Source: an uncultured Aliivibrio sp.
GTDB lineage: Bacteria > Pseudomonadota > Gammaproteobacteria > Enterobacterales > Vibrionaceae
Length of the DNA stretch: 32,443 nucleotides
NCBI RefSeq assembly: GCF_946479765.1
Contig: NZ_CAMLHO010000036.1
Span: 1 to 32,443, forward strand
Direction: 5' to 3'
The notes under the pieces are model-generated. The model was not told the DNA's origin and made no database searches. It worked only from the letters and a program-made list of their open reading frames with translations. The translations under genes were made by a program, and so were the position numbers. Positions 1 through 8,899 of the stretch are shown here, one piece after another. Numbering within the stretch: position 1 is the stretch's first letter; each line of letters begins with the position of its first letter.

Positions 1-53
1 GTACTTGGCTACGAACCAGGCGGTCGGAGGTTCGAATCCTTCCTGGCGCACCA
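1..53 (+). tRNA. tRNA-Arg(ACG), 3' part only
   Basis: These bases are identical to the last 53 bases of the complete tRNA-Arg at 120-196: anticodon arm with ACG, variable loop, T arm (GGTTCGAATCC) and the 3' acceptor strand ending in an encoded CCA. The 5' part lies outside the window, so it is truncated by the window edge and is not a pseudogene as far as can be seen. Confidence 0.93.
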
Positions 54-69
54 TTATTTACTACCGTAA

Positions 70-92
70 CAATTTATCTAGAGGATAAATTG
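70..92 (+). other. Hairpin in spacer between tandem tRNA-Arg genes
   Basis: CAATTTATC pairs perfectly with GATAAATTG (9 bp) across a TAGAG loop, in the 66-base spacer between the two tRNA-Arg copies. It has no U-run, so it is not a terminator. A role in processing the polycistronic tRNA precursor is an inference. Confidence 0.5.
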
Positions 93-119
93 GTGCGGAA
101 GACAATCAGAATTTATTGT

Positions 120-196
120 GCGCTAGTAGCTCAGCTGGATAGAGTACTTGGCTACGAACCAGGCGGTCGGAGGTTCGAATCCTTCCTGGCGCACCA
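120..196 (+). tRNA. tRNA-Arg(ACG)
   Basis: A complete 77-nt cloverleaf. The acceptor stem GCGCTAG pairs with CTGGCGC with one G-U pair, followed by an A discriminator and an encoded CCA. The anticodon stem CTTGG/CCAGG holds the loop CTACGAA, anticodon ACG; its A34 is normally deaminated to inosine so that CGU, CGC and CGA are read. The T arm carries GGTTCGAATCC. It is the last copy of a tandem set with a 143-base repeat period, as its predecessor is cut by the window start. A terminator follows directly. Confidence 0.97.
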
Positions 197-207
197 TTCT
201 TTAAGAG

Positions 208-236
208 AACCCGATCTTTATGGTCGGGTTTTTTTA
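208..236 (+). terminator. Rho-independent terminator of tRNA-Arg array
   Basis: AACCCGATC pairs with GGTCGGGTT (one G-U pair, loop TTTAT) and is followed by a run of T. It starts 12 bases after the tRNA CCA end. Confidence 0.9.
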
Positions 237-310
237 TGCCTATAATAAATTGAGTTAATCAATTGCTGTTATTATTAAATAGATTGAATTATAGGTTATT
301 GTTAGGTAAT

Positions 311-324
311 TTGATTGTAATCAG
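311..324 (+). promoter_or_regulatory. FNR-box-like palindrome upstream of oadGAB
   Basis: TTGAT-TGTA-ATCAG matches the FNR/CRP-family consensus TTGAT-N4-ATCAA at nine of ten defined bases. It lies about 200 bases before oadG and about 124 bases before the start predicted from the promoter at 408-435. The distance suits neither a classic class I nor class II site for that promoter, so either another promoter exists or the match is fortuitous. Confidence 0.35.
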
Positions 325-407
325 TTTATTACCGAGTGATTAGTGGCAGTGTATGGATACATTTCGCCATAAAACGCTTTTGGGAATAAATTATGATTGT
401 TTCGCAT

Positions 408-435
408 TTGACAAATTGACTGATGTCGAGATAAT
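408..435 (+). promoter_or_regulatory. Candidate sigma-70 promoter for oadGAB
   Basis: A perfect -35 TTGACA, a 16-base spacer and a -10 GATAAT (five of six) lie 90 bases before the oadG start. The 289-base stretch from 237 to 525 has no gene; besides this promoter and the FNR-like box I see only A+T-rich sequence. Confidence 0.55.
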
Positions 436-525
436 CACTCTTTCTTTTTAGAATAAAAGAATGCAACTTGTTAGTAAATTACATACTAAATTTACATTGT
501 CACTATCATCAAAAAGGAATAAAAG

Positions 526-777
526 ATGACAGACATTGGAAGTCTATTAGAGGAAGCTGCAACGTTAATGCTAACAGGCATGGGCGTCGTATTTGTATTC
601 CTTACCATCCTAGTCTACCTCGTTCAACTTATGTCTAAGCTACTGCCAGTGGAGTTACCTCCTAAGCAGGCATTAGCAATTCAAAAAGTTCAAAATCCCG
701 ATCAAACAACAGTTCAGCCTCAAATTATTGCTGCGATCTCTGCTGCGGTTAAATTACACCGTCAAAAGAATCAATAA
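526..777 (+). CDS. oadG: Oxaloacetate decarboxylase Na+ pump, gamma subunit
   Basis: Small (83 aa) gamma subunit of the membrane-bound oxaloacetate decarboxylase. In this family the N-terminal helix anchors in the membrane beside the beta subunit, and the C-terminal tail binds the alpha subunit and holds the complex together. Residues about 14-38 form one hydrophobic helix with the typical GMGVVFVFLTILV stretch. A proline-containing linker and a polar tail follow. AAAGGA sits upstream of the ATG. It is the first gene of oadGAB, 37 bases before oadA. The name rests on size, the single helix and gene order, since gamma subunits diverge quickly. Confidence 0.93.
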   Translation: MTDIGSLLEEAATLMLTGMGVVFVFLTILVYLVQLMSKLLPVELPPKQALAIQKVQNPDQTTVQPQIIAAISAAVKLHRQKNQ

Positions 778-814
778 ACTGTTTTAGGAAAATTATTACA
801 AGGAGTTTGTAAGT

Positions 815-2599
815 ATGTCTAAACCACTTTCTATCACTGATGTGGTACTTCGTGACGCCCATCAATCATTGTTTGCTACACGTATGCGTGTCGAGGATAT
901 GCTGCCAATCGCTGAACAGCTTGATAAAATCGGCTATTGGTCACTAGAAACTTGGGGTGGAGCAACGTTTGATGCTTGTATCCGCTACCTAGGTGAAGAT
1001 CCGTGGGAACGTTTACGTTTACTGAAAAAAGCGATGCCAAACACACCAATGCAAATGCTATTACGTGGTCAAAACCTATTAGGTTATCGTCACTACGCTG
1101 ATGATGTGGTTGAAAAGTTTGTTGAACGAGCGCACGCAAATGGTATGGACGTTTTCCGTATTTTTGATGCAATGAATGATGTTAGAAACTTTCAAACAGC
1201 AGTAAAAGCAACGATAGATGTTGGTGCTCATGCACAAGGCACACTTTCTTATACAACCAGTCCAGTACATAATTCTGATACATGGGTTGATCTTGCAAAA
1301 CGTCTTGAAGATCTCGGTTGCCACTCTTTATGTATCAAAGACATGTCAGGTTTACTTAAACCTTATGAAGCTGAAGAGTTGATCACACGCATTAAAGCAT
1401 CGTGTGATGTACCTCTTGCACTGCATAGTCATGCGACCACGGGTTTATCAACAGCCACAGCATTAAAAGCCGTAGAAGCGGGTATTGATATTTTAGATAC
1501 TGCAATTTCCTCCATGAGTCAGACCTACGGTCATACACCAACAGAAACAGTAGTGGCAATGCTAGAAGGGACGGATCGCGATACTAATCTTAACCTTGAG
1601 CAATTAGAACCGATTGCAACGTATTTCCGTGAAGTTCGTAAAAAATATGCGAAATTTGAAGGACAAATGAAAGGGGTGGATTCTCGTATTCTTATTGCTC
1701 AAGTACCTGGTGGCATGTTAACAAATATGGAAAGCCAGCTTAAAGAGCAAGGTGCCGCAGATAAGATGGATGAAGTGTTGCTGGAGATCCCAAAAGTTCG
1801 TAAAGATCTTGGTTATATTCCACTGGTGACACCAACCTCTCAAATTGTAGGTACACAGGCGGTTATCAATATTCTTACTGGTGAGCGCTACAAGAGTATT
1901 ACAAAAGAAACGGCGGGTGTATTAAAGGGTGAGTATGGCGCGGCACCAGCTGAGGTTAATGCTGAGCTGCAAGCTCGTGTGTTAGATGGCGCAGAAGCCA
2001 TTACTTGTCGTCCGGCTGATCTATTGAAAGCTGAGCTTCATACATTAACTGACGAATTGCTTGCTAAAGCGAAAGAAGACAATATTGAATTAGCAGAACA
2101 GAAAATTGATGATGTTCTTACTTATGCACTATTCCCACAAGTTGGTTTGAAATTTCTAAATAACCGTAATAACCCAGACGCGTTTGAACCTGCGCCAGGT
2201 ACGGAAAAAGAGACAGAAACAAGCATTAAAGCGGCACCAGCAAAAGGTGGTATTGAAGCGTATAGCGTGAAAGTTGATGGTCAAGTTTATAATGTTGAAG
2301 TTGGTCCTCAAGGGGTTATTTCTTCGGTGTCTCCAGTATCAGCTCAAGCTGCTTCTGTTCAATCAGCACAACTGTCAGCGGTTGATGCTGAGTCAGTTGA
2401 TGCGCCATTAGCGGGGAATATTTTTAAAGTATTAGTGCAGCCGGGTGCTGAAGTGGCAGAAGGAGATGTGCTACTTATTCTTGAAGCGATGAAAATGGAA
2501 ACTGAAATTAGAGCTTCACGTAATGGTACAGTACAAGATATTTTAACTAAGGAAGGCGATGCGGTAGCAGTTGGTACACCACTGCTTTCTCTAGCCTAG
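815..2599 (+). CDS. oadA: Oxaloacetate decarboxylase alpha subunit (biotin carboxyltransferase)
   Basis: Transfers the C4 carboxyl group of oxaloacetate to biotin, giving pyruvate; carboxybiotin is then decarboxylated by OadB, driving Na+ out of the cell. The N-terminal carboxyltransferase barrel (about 1-270) shows the metal and catalytic set expected of the family: D14 in LRDAHQ, K175 in CIKDMSG, and H204 and H206 in [11 protein letters not shown] conserved carboxylase domain follows (about 300-470), then an Ala/Ser/Val-rich flexible linker. The C-terminal biotinyl domain has EAMKMET with the biotin acceptor at K560. The 594-aa length is normal. A strong AAGGAG precedes the ATG. Pyruvate carboxylase subunit B is the nearest alternative, excluded by oadG and oadB on either side. 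Confidence 0.97.
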   Translation: MSKPLSITDVVLRDAHQSLFATRMRVEDMLPIAEQLDKIGYWSLETWGGATFDACIRYLGEDPWERLRLLKKAMPNTPMQMLLRGQNLLGYRHYADDVVEKFVERAHANGMDVFRIFDAMNDVRNFQTAVKATIDVGAHAQGTLSYTTSPVHNSDTWVDLAKRLEDLGCHSLCIKDMSGLLKPYEAEELITRIKASCDVPLALHSHATTGLSTATALKAVEAGIDILDTAISSMSQTYGHTPTETVVAMLEGTDRDTNLNLEQLEPIATYFREVRKKYAKFEGQMKGVDSRILIAQVPGGMLTNMESQLKEQGAADKMDEVLLEIPKVRKDLGYIPLVTPTSQIVGTQAVINILTGERYKSITKETAGVLKGEYGAAPAEVNAELQARVLDGAEAITCRPADLLKAELHTLTDELLAKAKEDNIELAEQKIDDVLTYALFPQVGLKFLNNRNNPDAFEPAPGTEKETETSIKAAPAKGGIEAYSVKVDGQVYNVEVGPQGVISSVSPVSAQAASVQSAQLSAVDAESVDAPLAGNIFKVLVQPGAEVAEGDVLLILEAMKMETEIRASRNGTVQDILTKEGDAVAVGTPLLSLA

Positions 2600-2611
2600 G
2601 GTAAATTAAAC

Positions 2612-3742
2612 ATGGATGGTTTATTAATACTGTGGAATGAAACGTCACTAGCTAATTTTAAGTTTGAACAACTTGTTATGATTTTAGTTGGGTGTGGACT
2701 TTTGTTCTTAGCAATTCGTAAGGGTTTTGAGCCGTTATTGCTATTACCTATAGGTTTTGGTGCTGTACTCGCTAATATCCCAAACGCTGGGTTCACAGAG
2801 CCTGGTGGGTTGTTGTATTACGTTTATTACGTAGGAATAGAGACGGGAATATTCCCGCTACTGATATTTATGGGCGTAGGGGCGATGACTGATTTTGGTG
2901 CGCTTATTGCAAATCCAAAAACGTTATGGTTGGGGGCAGCAGCTCAAGTTGGTATTTTTGCAACGCTGTTTGGTGCTATCTTACTTAACTATGTTCCGGG
3001 AATGGAGTTTTCGTTAGCGGATGCTTCCTCAATAGCTATTATTGGTGGTGCAGATGGCCCAACGGCTATTTTCTTAGCCAGCCAATTATCACCTGATTTA
3101 TTAGGGGCCATAGCCGTTGCCGCTTATAGTTACATGGCATTAGTTCCTATTATTCAGCCACCAATAATGAAGGCATTAACTACGCCAGAAGAGCGTCAAA
3201 TTAAGATGGCTCAATTACGCCATGTAAGTAAAGCAGAAAAGATTATTTTCCCACTTGCTGTTTTACTGATGACTATTTTGTTTTTACCTTCAGCAACGCC
3301 ATTGGTTGGTATGTTCTGTTTAGGTAATTTAATGAAAGAATCAGGTGTTGTTGATCGCTTATCTAATACCGCTCAAAATGAATTGATTAATGTTGTGACT
3401 ATCTTCTTAGGGTTAGGTGTTGGTTCAAAACTAAAAGCTGAAACCTTTTTGAATGTCGAAACCTTAGGTATCTTATTATTAGGTGCGGTGGCCTTTAGCG
3501 TTGGTACTGCTGGTGGTGTATTAATGGCTAAAGTCTTGAACAAGTATTCAAAAGAAGACATTAACCCACTTATCGGTGCAGCAGGTGTATCTGCGGTACC
3601 AATGGCAGCACGAGTCGTTAATAAAGTGGGGCTTGAAGCGAATCCTCAAAACTTTTTATTAATGCATGCGATGGGCCCAAATGTGGCTGGAGTACTTGGT
3701 TCGGCAGTAGCTGCGGGTATTCTCTTAGCTCTTGTTGGGTAG
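2612..3742 (+). CDS. oadB: Oxaloacetate decarboxylase beta subunit (Na+ channel)
   Basis: Polytopic inner-membrane subunit that decarboxylates carboxybiotin and couples this to Na+ export. At 376 aa it is a short-form beta subunit with about nine hydrophobic segments. The signature [10 protein letters not shown] contains D148, which corresponds to the Asp assigned to Na+ and proton handling in characterised beta subunits. The C-terminal block [19 protein letters not shown] is also typical. It starts 12 bases after oadA and ends 19 bases before a strong terminator, closing the operon. No citrate lyase or citrate transporter gene is visible nearby, so this looks like a stand-alone oad operon rather than part of a citrate fermentation cluster. 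Confidence 0.97.
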   Translation: MDGLLILWNETSLANFKFEQLVMILVGCGLLFLAIRKGFEPLLLLPIGFGAVLANIPNAGFTEPGGLLYYVYYVGIETGIFPLLIFMGVGAMTDFGALIANPKTLWLGAAAQVGIFATLFGAILLNYVPGMEFSLADASSIAIIGGADGPTAIFLASQLSPDLLGAIAVAAYSYMALVPIIQPPIMKALTTPEERQIKMAQLRHVSKAEKIIFPLAVLLMTILFLPSATPLVGMFCLGNLMKESGVVDRLSNTAQNELINVVTIFLGLGVGSKLKAETFLNVETLGILLLGAVAFSVGTAGGVLMAKVLNKYSKEDINPLIGAAGVSAVPMAARVVNKVGLEANPQNFLLMHAMGPNVAGVLGSAVAAGILLALVG

Positions 3743-3761
3743 TTCCAAATAAAACTTAACA

Positions 3762-3794
3762 AAAAAAGGGTGCTGATGCGCCCTTTTTTATTTT
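3762..3794 (+). terminator. Terminator of oadGAB
   Basis: A 12-bp stem (A6GGGTGC with GCGCCCT6, one G-U pair) with loop TGAT, followed by T-rich sequence. Confidence 0.93.
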
Positions 3795-3837
3795 ATGCTT
3801 ATTGCTATATTAGATAGATTAATGGAATTTAGGCATC

Positions 3838-4269
3838 ATGTTTGATTGGTTTAATGCAGAGTCGGCATTATGGGTATTATTTAGTTCCGGTTTTTTGAGT
3901 GCCACGTTACTTCCTGGGGCTTCAGAGGCAAGTTTAATTGCGACACTAAAACTAGACAGTTTCTCTATATGGACGGTTATTGCCGTAGCAACACTTGGAA
4001 ATACTTTAGGAGGTATGACAAACTATTGGATTGGTTTGTTACTTCCGGATAAAACTTCTTCACAGAAGCATGGTCATAAAGCCATTAAATGGATAAAAAA
4101 ATACGGTTATTGGACATTATTGTTCAGCTGGTTACCTGTGATAGGTGACCCTCTTTGTCTCGCTGCTGGTTGGCTACGAATGAGGTTCTGGCCATGTGCG
4201 ATTTTAATTGGGATAGGAAAGGCTGCACGATACCTTCTGTTATCGCTCGCAGTAAACGGAATTTTATAG
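3838..4269 (+). CDS. yqaA: YqaA family inner-membrane protein (VTT/DedA-like)
   Basis: A 143-aa membrane protein resembling E. coli YqaA, which is also next to gshA. It belongs to the SNARE-associated/VTT (DedA-like) superfamily. Visible landmarks are the N-terminal E8 and LLPGASEASL (about 25-34), the glycine-rich GNTLGGMTNYWIG (about 54-66), KYGYWTLLFSWLPVIGDPLCLAAGWLRM (about 88-115) and a hydrophobic C-terminus. DedA relatives take part in lipid carrier or phospholipid handling, but YqaA itself has no settled function. The stop codon is 8 bases before the ATG of the M16 peptidase gene, so the two are probably cotranscribed. Confidence 0.88.
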   Translation: MFDWFNAESALWVLFSSGFLSATLLPGASEASLIATLKLDSFSIWTVIAVATLGNTLGGMTNYWIGLLLPDKTSSQKHGHKAIKWIKKYGYWTLLFSWLPVIGDPLCLAAGWLRMRFWPCAILIGIGKAARYLLLSLAVNGIL

Positions 4270-4277
4270 GAATTAAA

Positions 4278-7130
4278 ATGAAAAAATTATTAGCTCTTTC
4301 GATAGTACTGGCTCTAGCAGGTTGCAGTAACTCTGAATTTGAGGCGCCAAAAACCTCTGACTTACCACAAGGTGTTACGTTAGTTGAACAAGTACTGCCA
4401 AAGGAAGGCAGCACGGTAATTCCTTATCAGAAATACACATTAGAAAATGGCTTAACCGTTATTCTGAGCCCTGATCATTCCGATCCATTAGTTCACGTTG
4501 ATGTCACTTATCATGTGGGCTCTGCACGTGAAGAGATTGGAAAATCTGGCTTTGCACATTTCTTTGAGCATATGATGTTCCAAGGTTCTGAAAATGTGGG
4601 TGACCAACAACACTTTAAAATTATCACAGAAGCGGGTGGTACTTTAAATGGTACGACTAACCGTGATAGAACCAATTATTTTGAAACCGTTCCTGCTAAT
4701 CAATTAGAGAAAATGCTGTGGTTAGAGTCTGATCGTATGGGCTTTTTAATTGATGCCGTCTCTCAAAAGAAATTTGAAATTCAGCGTAGTACGGTTAAGA
4801 ACGAACGTGGTCAAAATTATGATAATCGCCCTTATGGATTAATTTATGAACGTATGGGCGAGGCTTTATTTCCAAAAGATCATCCTTATTCGTGGCAAAC
4901 TATCGGTTATGTTGAAGATTTAGATCGTGTAGATGTCAATGACTTAAAAGCCTTCTTCTTACGTTGGTATGGGCCAAATAATGCGGTTATTACCATTGGT
5001 GGCGATCTCGACAGTAAGCAAACTTTAGAGTGGGTAAATAAATATTTCGGTTCAATCCCTCGTGGTCCTGAAGTTGAAAATGCACCGAAGCAACCCGTTA
5101 CTTTAACTGAAGATCGTTTTATTACCTTAGAAGACAGAATTCAGCAACCAATGGTAATGATCGGTTGGCCGACAACCTATCGTGGCGAAGAAACAGAAGC
5201 GAATCTTGATATGTTAGCCACCCTGCTTGGTGATGGTAAAACGAGTTTACTTTATCAAGAGCTAGTTAAAACTGGCAAGGTTGTTGATGCGGGAGCGTTC
5301 CATGATTGCGCAGAGCTATCTTGTACTATGTACGTTTATGCAATGACTGATTCTGGTGATAATAATGGGTTAGCAGCCGCTTACAATGAAGTAATGGATG
5401 TTTTAGGTAAGTTTGAGACAGAAGGCGTATCACAAGAAGATCTTACTGAAGTACAAGGCAGCGCAGAAGCGGGCGCTATATTTAGTTTGCAATCGGTATC
5501 AGGGAAAGTTTCTCAGCTTGCTTCAAATGAAACCTTCTATGGCGAACCTAATCAGTTAGAAAAACAGCTAGCAGAGCTAAAAGCAGTAACGCCTGAAAAA
5601 GTATCGCAAGCCTTTGATACGTATATTGCAAATAAATATAAGGTGACATTAAGTGTTGTGCCAAAAGGAAAGACGCAACTTCAAGTTGAAAAACCAAATT
5701 TTATAACGCCTAAACGAGATCTACCTGAATACCAAAAAATAGATGAAAATGATTTAGAGGTACGTAAAGCGGTAGATAATTTTGAACGTACTGTAATGCC
5801 TCAACCATCAAAGGGTGTGACGGCTAAAACGCCAGATATTTATCGTGCAAAATTAAGCAACGATATTGAAATATTAGGTACTGAAGCTATTGAAACACCA
5901 ACGATTCAATTACAAATAGCGATCCCCGCAGGTAACCGATATGTGTCGCAAGGAAAAGAAGGGTTAGCAGAGCTGACTGCCGCAATGATGGAAGAGGGGA
6001 CACAAAACCAAACGGCAGAAGAGATCCAAAAGCAACTTGATAAATTAGGTAGCTCAATCTCATTCAATACAGGAAGTTATACAACAACGATTTCAATTGC
6101 ATCGTTAACTAAAAATATTGATCAGACACTCGCGATAGTGAATGAAATGCTTTTTGAGCCGGCTTTTAAAGACGTTGATTTTAAACGATTACAGAAACAA
6201 GCAGTAGAGGGATTGGTTTATGCTCACCAGAAACCATCTTGGTTAGCTTCTCAAGCGACTCGTGAAGTCCTATTTAAAGGCACCGTTTTTGCTCGTTCAT
6301 CAGACGGTACACTCGCATCTATTGAGGGGTTAACCATCGACGACATTAAACAATTTTATAAAGAAAACTATACACCAGTAGGAACTCAAGTTGTTTCTGT
6401 TGGGGATATTAGTAAGTCTGATTTAGTATCGAAACTGTCTTTCTTAGCGAATTGGAAAGGTGAAGCTCCGCAGCTACTTGCACCGCAGAAGCTACCGGTA
6501 TTAAGTCAGCAAAAAATTTATATTGTTGATAAACCAAATGCGCCTCAGAGTATCATCCGTCTAGTGAGACAAGGCATGAGATTTGATGCCACAGGAGAGT
6601 TATATCAAACTCAGTTAGCGAACTTTAATTTAGCGGGTAACTTTAATAGCCGAATTAATCAAAACCTTCGTGAAGATAAGGGGTATACCTATGGAGCGGG
6701 TGGCTATTTAATGGGAAATAAAGAGGTCGGTACGTCGACTTTTTACGCTCAAGTTCGTGCAGATGTTACCTTAGAATCAATTAAAGAATTTCTTTCTGAG
6801 ATGAAGAAGTTTCAAACCGATGGCATAACGATGGATGAATTAAACTTCATGCGTTTGGCCGTTGGTCAACAAGATGCATTGAAATATGAAACACCAAGTC
6901 AAAAAGCGAGTTTACTCGGTAAGATTTTAACGTATTCTTTAGATGAAGATTTTATTGATGAACAAAATGAATTGGTAGCGACATTAGGTCGTAGTGAACT
7001 CAATATTTTAGCTAAAAAATGGTTTGATCCAACGCAATACCAAATTATTGTTGTCGGTGATGAGAAATCATTAATGCCAAAGCTAAAAACACTCGGTTTA
7101 CCAATTGAAGTGATTACTCCGAAAAAGTAA
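4278..7130 (+). CDS. M16 family zinc metallopeptidase, lipoprotein
   Basis: A 950-aa pitrilysin-family peptidase predicted to sit in the envelope as a lipoprotein. The start is the ATG at 4278, preceded by AGGAA; a longer in-frame reading begins inside yqaA but lacks a signal. The signal peptide ends in the lipobox LAGC with C16, followed by Ser, which favours outer-membrane sorting. The N-terminal M16 domain has the inverted zinc motif HFFEH (H94, E97, H98) and a matching glutamate in KNERG (E176). The C-terminal half (about 500-940) repeats the fold without a second HxxEH and keeps the REDKGYTYGAGG element. This is the usual active-plus-inactive two-domain arrangement. Substrate unknown; the family degrades peptides or misfolded envelope proteins. 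It separates yqaA from gshA. Confidence 0.92.
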   Translation: MKKLLALSIVLALAGCSNSEFEAPKTSDLPQGVTLVEQVLPKEGSTVIPYQKYTLENGLTVILSPDHSDPLVHVDVTYHVGSAREEIGKSGFAHFFEHMMFQGSENVGDQQHFKIITEAGGTLNGTTNRDRTNYFETVPANQLEKMLWLESDRMGFLIDAVSQKKFEIQRSTVKNERGQNYDNRPYGLIYERMGEALFPKDHPYSWQTIGYVEDLDRVDVNDLKAFFLRWYGPNNAVITIGGDLDSKQTLEWVNKYFGSIPRGPEVENAPKQPVTLTEDRFITLEDRIQQPMVMIGWPTTYRGEETEANLDMLATLLGDGKTSLLYQELVKTGKVVDAGAFHDCAELSCTMYVYAMTDSGDNNGLAAAYNEVMDVLGKFETEGVSQEDLTEVQGSAEAGAIFSLQSVSGKVSQLASNETFYGEPNQLEKQLAELKAVTPEKVSQAFDTYIANKYKVTLSVVPKGKTQLQVEKPNFITPKRDLPEYQKIDENDLEVRKAVDNFERTVMPQPSKGVTAKTPDIYRAKLSNDIEILGTEAIETPTIQLQIAIPAGNRYVSQGKEGLAELTAAMMEEGTQNQTAEEIQKQLDKLGSSISFNTGSYTTTISIASLTKNIDQTLAIVNEMLFEPAFKDVDFKRLQKQAVEGLVYAHQKPSWLASQATREVLFKGTVFARSSDGTLASIEGLTIDDIKQFYKENYTPVGTQVVSVGDISKSDLVSKLSFLANWKGEAPQLLAPQKLPVLSQQKIYIVDKPNAPQSIIRLVRQGMRFDATGELYQTQLANFNLAGNFNSRINQNLREDKGYTYGAGGYLMGNKEVGTSTFYAQVRADVTLESIKEFLSEMKKFQTDGITMDELNFMRLAVGQQDALKYETPSQKASLLGKILTYSLDEDFIDEQNELVATLGRSELNILAKKWFDPTQYQIIVVGDEKSLMPKLKTLGLPIEVITPKK

Positions 7131-7145
7131 TTATTATTTAAAAGG

Positions 7146-7177
7146 CGGCGATATCAAACCGATATTGCCGTTTTTTT
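7146..7177 (+). terminator. Terminator of yqaA-M16 operon
   Basis: CGGCGATATC pairs with GATATTGCCG (10 bp, one G-U) around loop AAACC, followed by seven T. Confidence 0.93.
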
Positions 7178-7216
7178 CATATCCAAGTCTCATTAAAGTT
7201 TGATAGTATCTCAGGA

Positions 7217-7240
7217 TATAAATCAACATTGTAATGTTGA
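7217..7240 (+). promoter_or_regulatory. gshA -10 element and perfect 18-bp palindrome
   Basis: TATAAA at 7217-7222 is a candidate -10, with TTAAAG 18 bases upstream as a weak -35. It abuts TCAACATTGTAATGTTGA (7223-7240), a perfect inverted repeat over the predicted transcription start. A protein bound here would block the promoter. The binding protein is unknown. Confidence 0.45.
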
Positions 7241-7266
7241 ACTTACCTCAATAGCGAGATTGTATT

Positions 7267-8832
7267 TTGACCGAATTCATTAACCGATTACAGAAAGTCG
7301 CTTCCAATCCACAGGCATTTAAAAAAATAGGCCGAGGAATTGAAAGAGAGACCCTAAGATTTACTTTAGGCGCATCACTTTCTACGAAGCCGCATCCAGT
7401 AGGTGTTGGTTCAGCGTTAACTCATAAATACATAACGACGGACTTTGCTGAGTCTCTGTTAGAGTTTATTACACCAGTATCTCATGATGTGGATACAGTA
7501 ATACAACAGTTAGAAGATGTGCATCATTATACTGTTTCCCACATGGGTGAAGAAAAACTGTGGCCATTGTCGATGCCGTGTTTTGTTACTCATGACGATG
7601 ATATTACGCTTGCGCAATATGGTTCATCCAATGTAGGTCAGCTTAAAACTACGTATCGCGAAGGCCTAAAACGTCGTTACGGTAGTGTAATGCAAGTGAT
7701 TTCGGGTGTGCATTTTAACTTCTCATTCTCAACAGAGTTTTGGCATGAACTGTTTGGTGAACAATCAGAGAGCGAAAGAAAAGAATCAGTGTCAGATGCG
7801 TATTTTGGTCTTATTCGAAATTACTATCGTTTTGGTTGGTTAATTCCATACTTCTTTGGAGCATCTCCTGCGTTATGCAGTTCATTTATCCAAGGTCGTG
7901 AAACGGCAATGGAATTTGAATCGTTAGGTAAAACGTTATATTTACCTTATGCGACATCGTTACGTTTAAGTGATCTGGGTTATACCAATGATGCTCAAAG
8001 TGATTTGAAAATTAGCCTAAACAGTGTGAATGAATATGTTGATGGTTTAAATAAAGCGATTCGAACGCCGTCAGAAGATTTTGCTAAAATAGGCTTAAAA
8101 GAAGGTGATAAGCATATTCAATTGAATGCCAATGTACTTCAAATTGAAAATGAATTGTATGCGCCAATTCGTCCTAAGCGTGTGGCTAAAAACGGTGAAA
8201 GACCTTCTGAATCACTTGAAAGAGATGGTGTTGAATACATTGAAGTTCGCTCATTAGATGTCAATCCATTTAGTTCGGTAGGCGTTGATAAAGACCAAGT
8301 TCGCTTCTTAGATCTATTTCTAACTTGGACGGCGCTAACGGATTCAGCATCAATGAATGACAGTGAAATGGCATGCTGGAAAGATAATTGGAATAAAATT
8401 ATTGAGCAGGGTCGAAAACCGGGTTTAGAGTTACAAATTGGTTGTCAAGGTGAACGATTAACGCAAAAAGCATGGGCTGAACGCGTCTTCGATGATTTAC
8501 TTGTTATTGCTAAAAAGATGGATGAGGTAAACGGCGATGATGAATATCAGCAAACTCACCAGCGTTTAACTGCGATGATAAATGATCCAGAATTAACGAT
8601 TTCAGGGCGTTTACTTGCAGAGACGAAAAAAGGGGGTGGTATTGGTAAGGTTGGTTGTGAATTAGCGGTTCAACATCGTGAAACTCATCTTAATCACCAA
8701 TATAACTTCTATACAAAAGAAGAGTTAGATGCTGAAGTTGAGCGTTCTATTCTCGCTCAGAAAGAGATTGAAGCAAGCGACACACAATCATTTTCTGATT
8801 ATTTAGACGATTATTTTAGCTATTTGAAATAA
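7267..8832 (+). CDS. gshA: Glutamate-cysteine ligase
   Basis: Joins L-glutamate and L-cysteine using ATP, the first and rate-limiting step of glutathione synthesis. At 521 aa it matches the gammaproteobacterial type-1 enzyme; signatures are [10 protein letters not shown] (22-31), the FxFSF-like region at [17 protein letters not shown] and [12 protein letters not shown]. The start is a TTG. An in-frame TAG lies 15 bases upstream, no ATG or GTG lies between, and the next in-frame ATG would delete the N-terminal signature. From memory E. coli gshA also starts with UUG. The ribosome site is weak (GCGAG), suggesting restrained translation. It has its own candidate promoter with a palindrome, and its own terminator. 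Confidence 0.97.
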   Translation: MTEFINRLQKVASNPQAFKKIGRGIERETLRFTLGASLSTKPHPVGVGSALTHKYITTDFAESLLEFITPVSHDVDTVIQQLEDVHHYTVSHMGEEKLWPLSMPCFVTHDDDITLAQYGSSNVGQLKTTYREGLKRRYGSVMQVISGVHFNFSFSTEFWHELFGEQSESERKESVSDAYFGLIRNYYRFGWLIPYFFGASPALCSSFIQGRETAMEFESLGKTLYLPYATSLRLSDLGYTNDAQSDLKISLNSVNEYVDGLNKAIRTPSEDFAKIGLKEGDKHIQLNANVLQIENELYAPIRPKRVAKNGERPSESLERDGVEYIEVRSLDVNPFSSVGVDKDQVRFLDLFLTWTALTDSASMNDSEMACWKDNWNKIIEQGRKPGLELQIGCQGERLTQKAWAERVFDDLLVIAKKMDEVNGDDEYQQTHQRLTAMINDPELTISGRLLAETKKGGGIGKVGCELAVQHRETHLNHQYNFYTKEELDAEVERSILAQKEIEASDTQSFSDYLDDYFSYLK

Positions 8833-8850
8833 CGCAGGTTAAGAATCATA

Positions 8851-8886
8851 AAGCACTGTTATTTTATAGGTAGCAGTGCTTTTTTA
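8851..8886 (+). terminator. Terminator of gshA
   Basis: AAGCACTGTTA pairs with TAGCAGTGCTT (11 bp, one G-U) around a 9-base loop, followed by T5. It ends only 13 bases before the next start codon. Confidence 0.88.
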
Positions 8887-8899
8887 TTGAGTGAATATA

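Noticed and set aside
876-1324. Minus-strand ORFs within oadA
   Set aside because: They are shadows of the strongly supported oadA frame, with no ribosome site or recognisable domain.
4155-4277. N-terminal extension of the M16 peptidase frame into yqaA
   Set aside because: The 41 extra codons overlap yqaA in another frame and would bury the lipoprotein signal; ATG 4278 has a ribosome site and a proper signal peptide.
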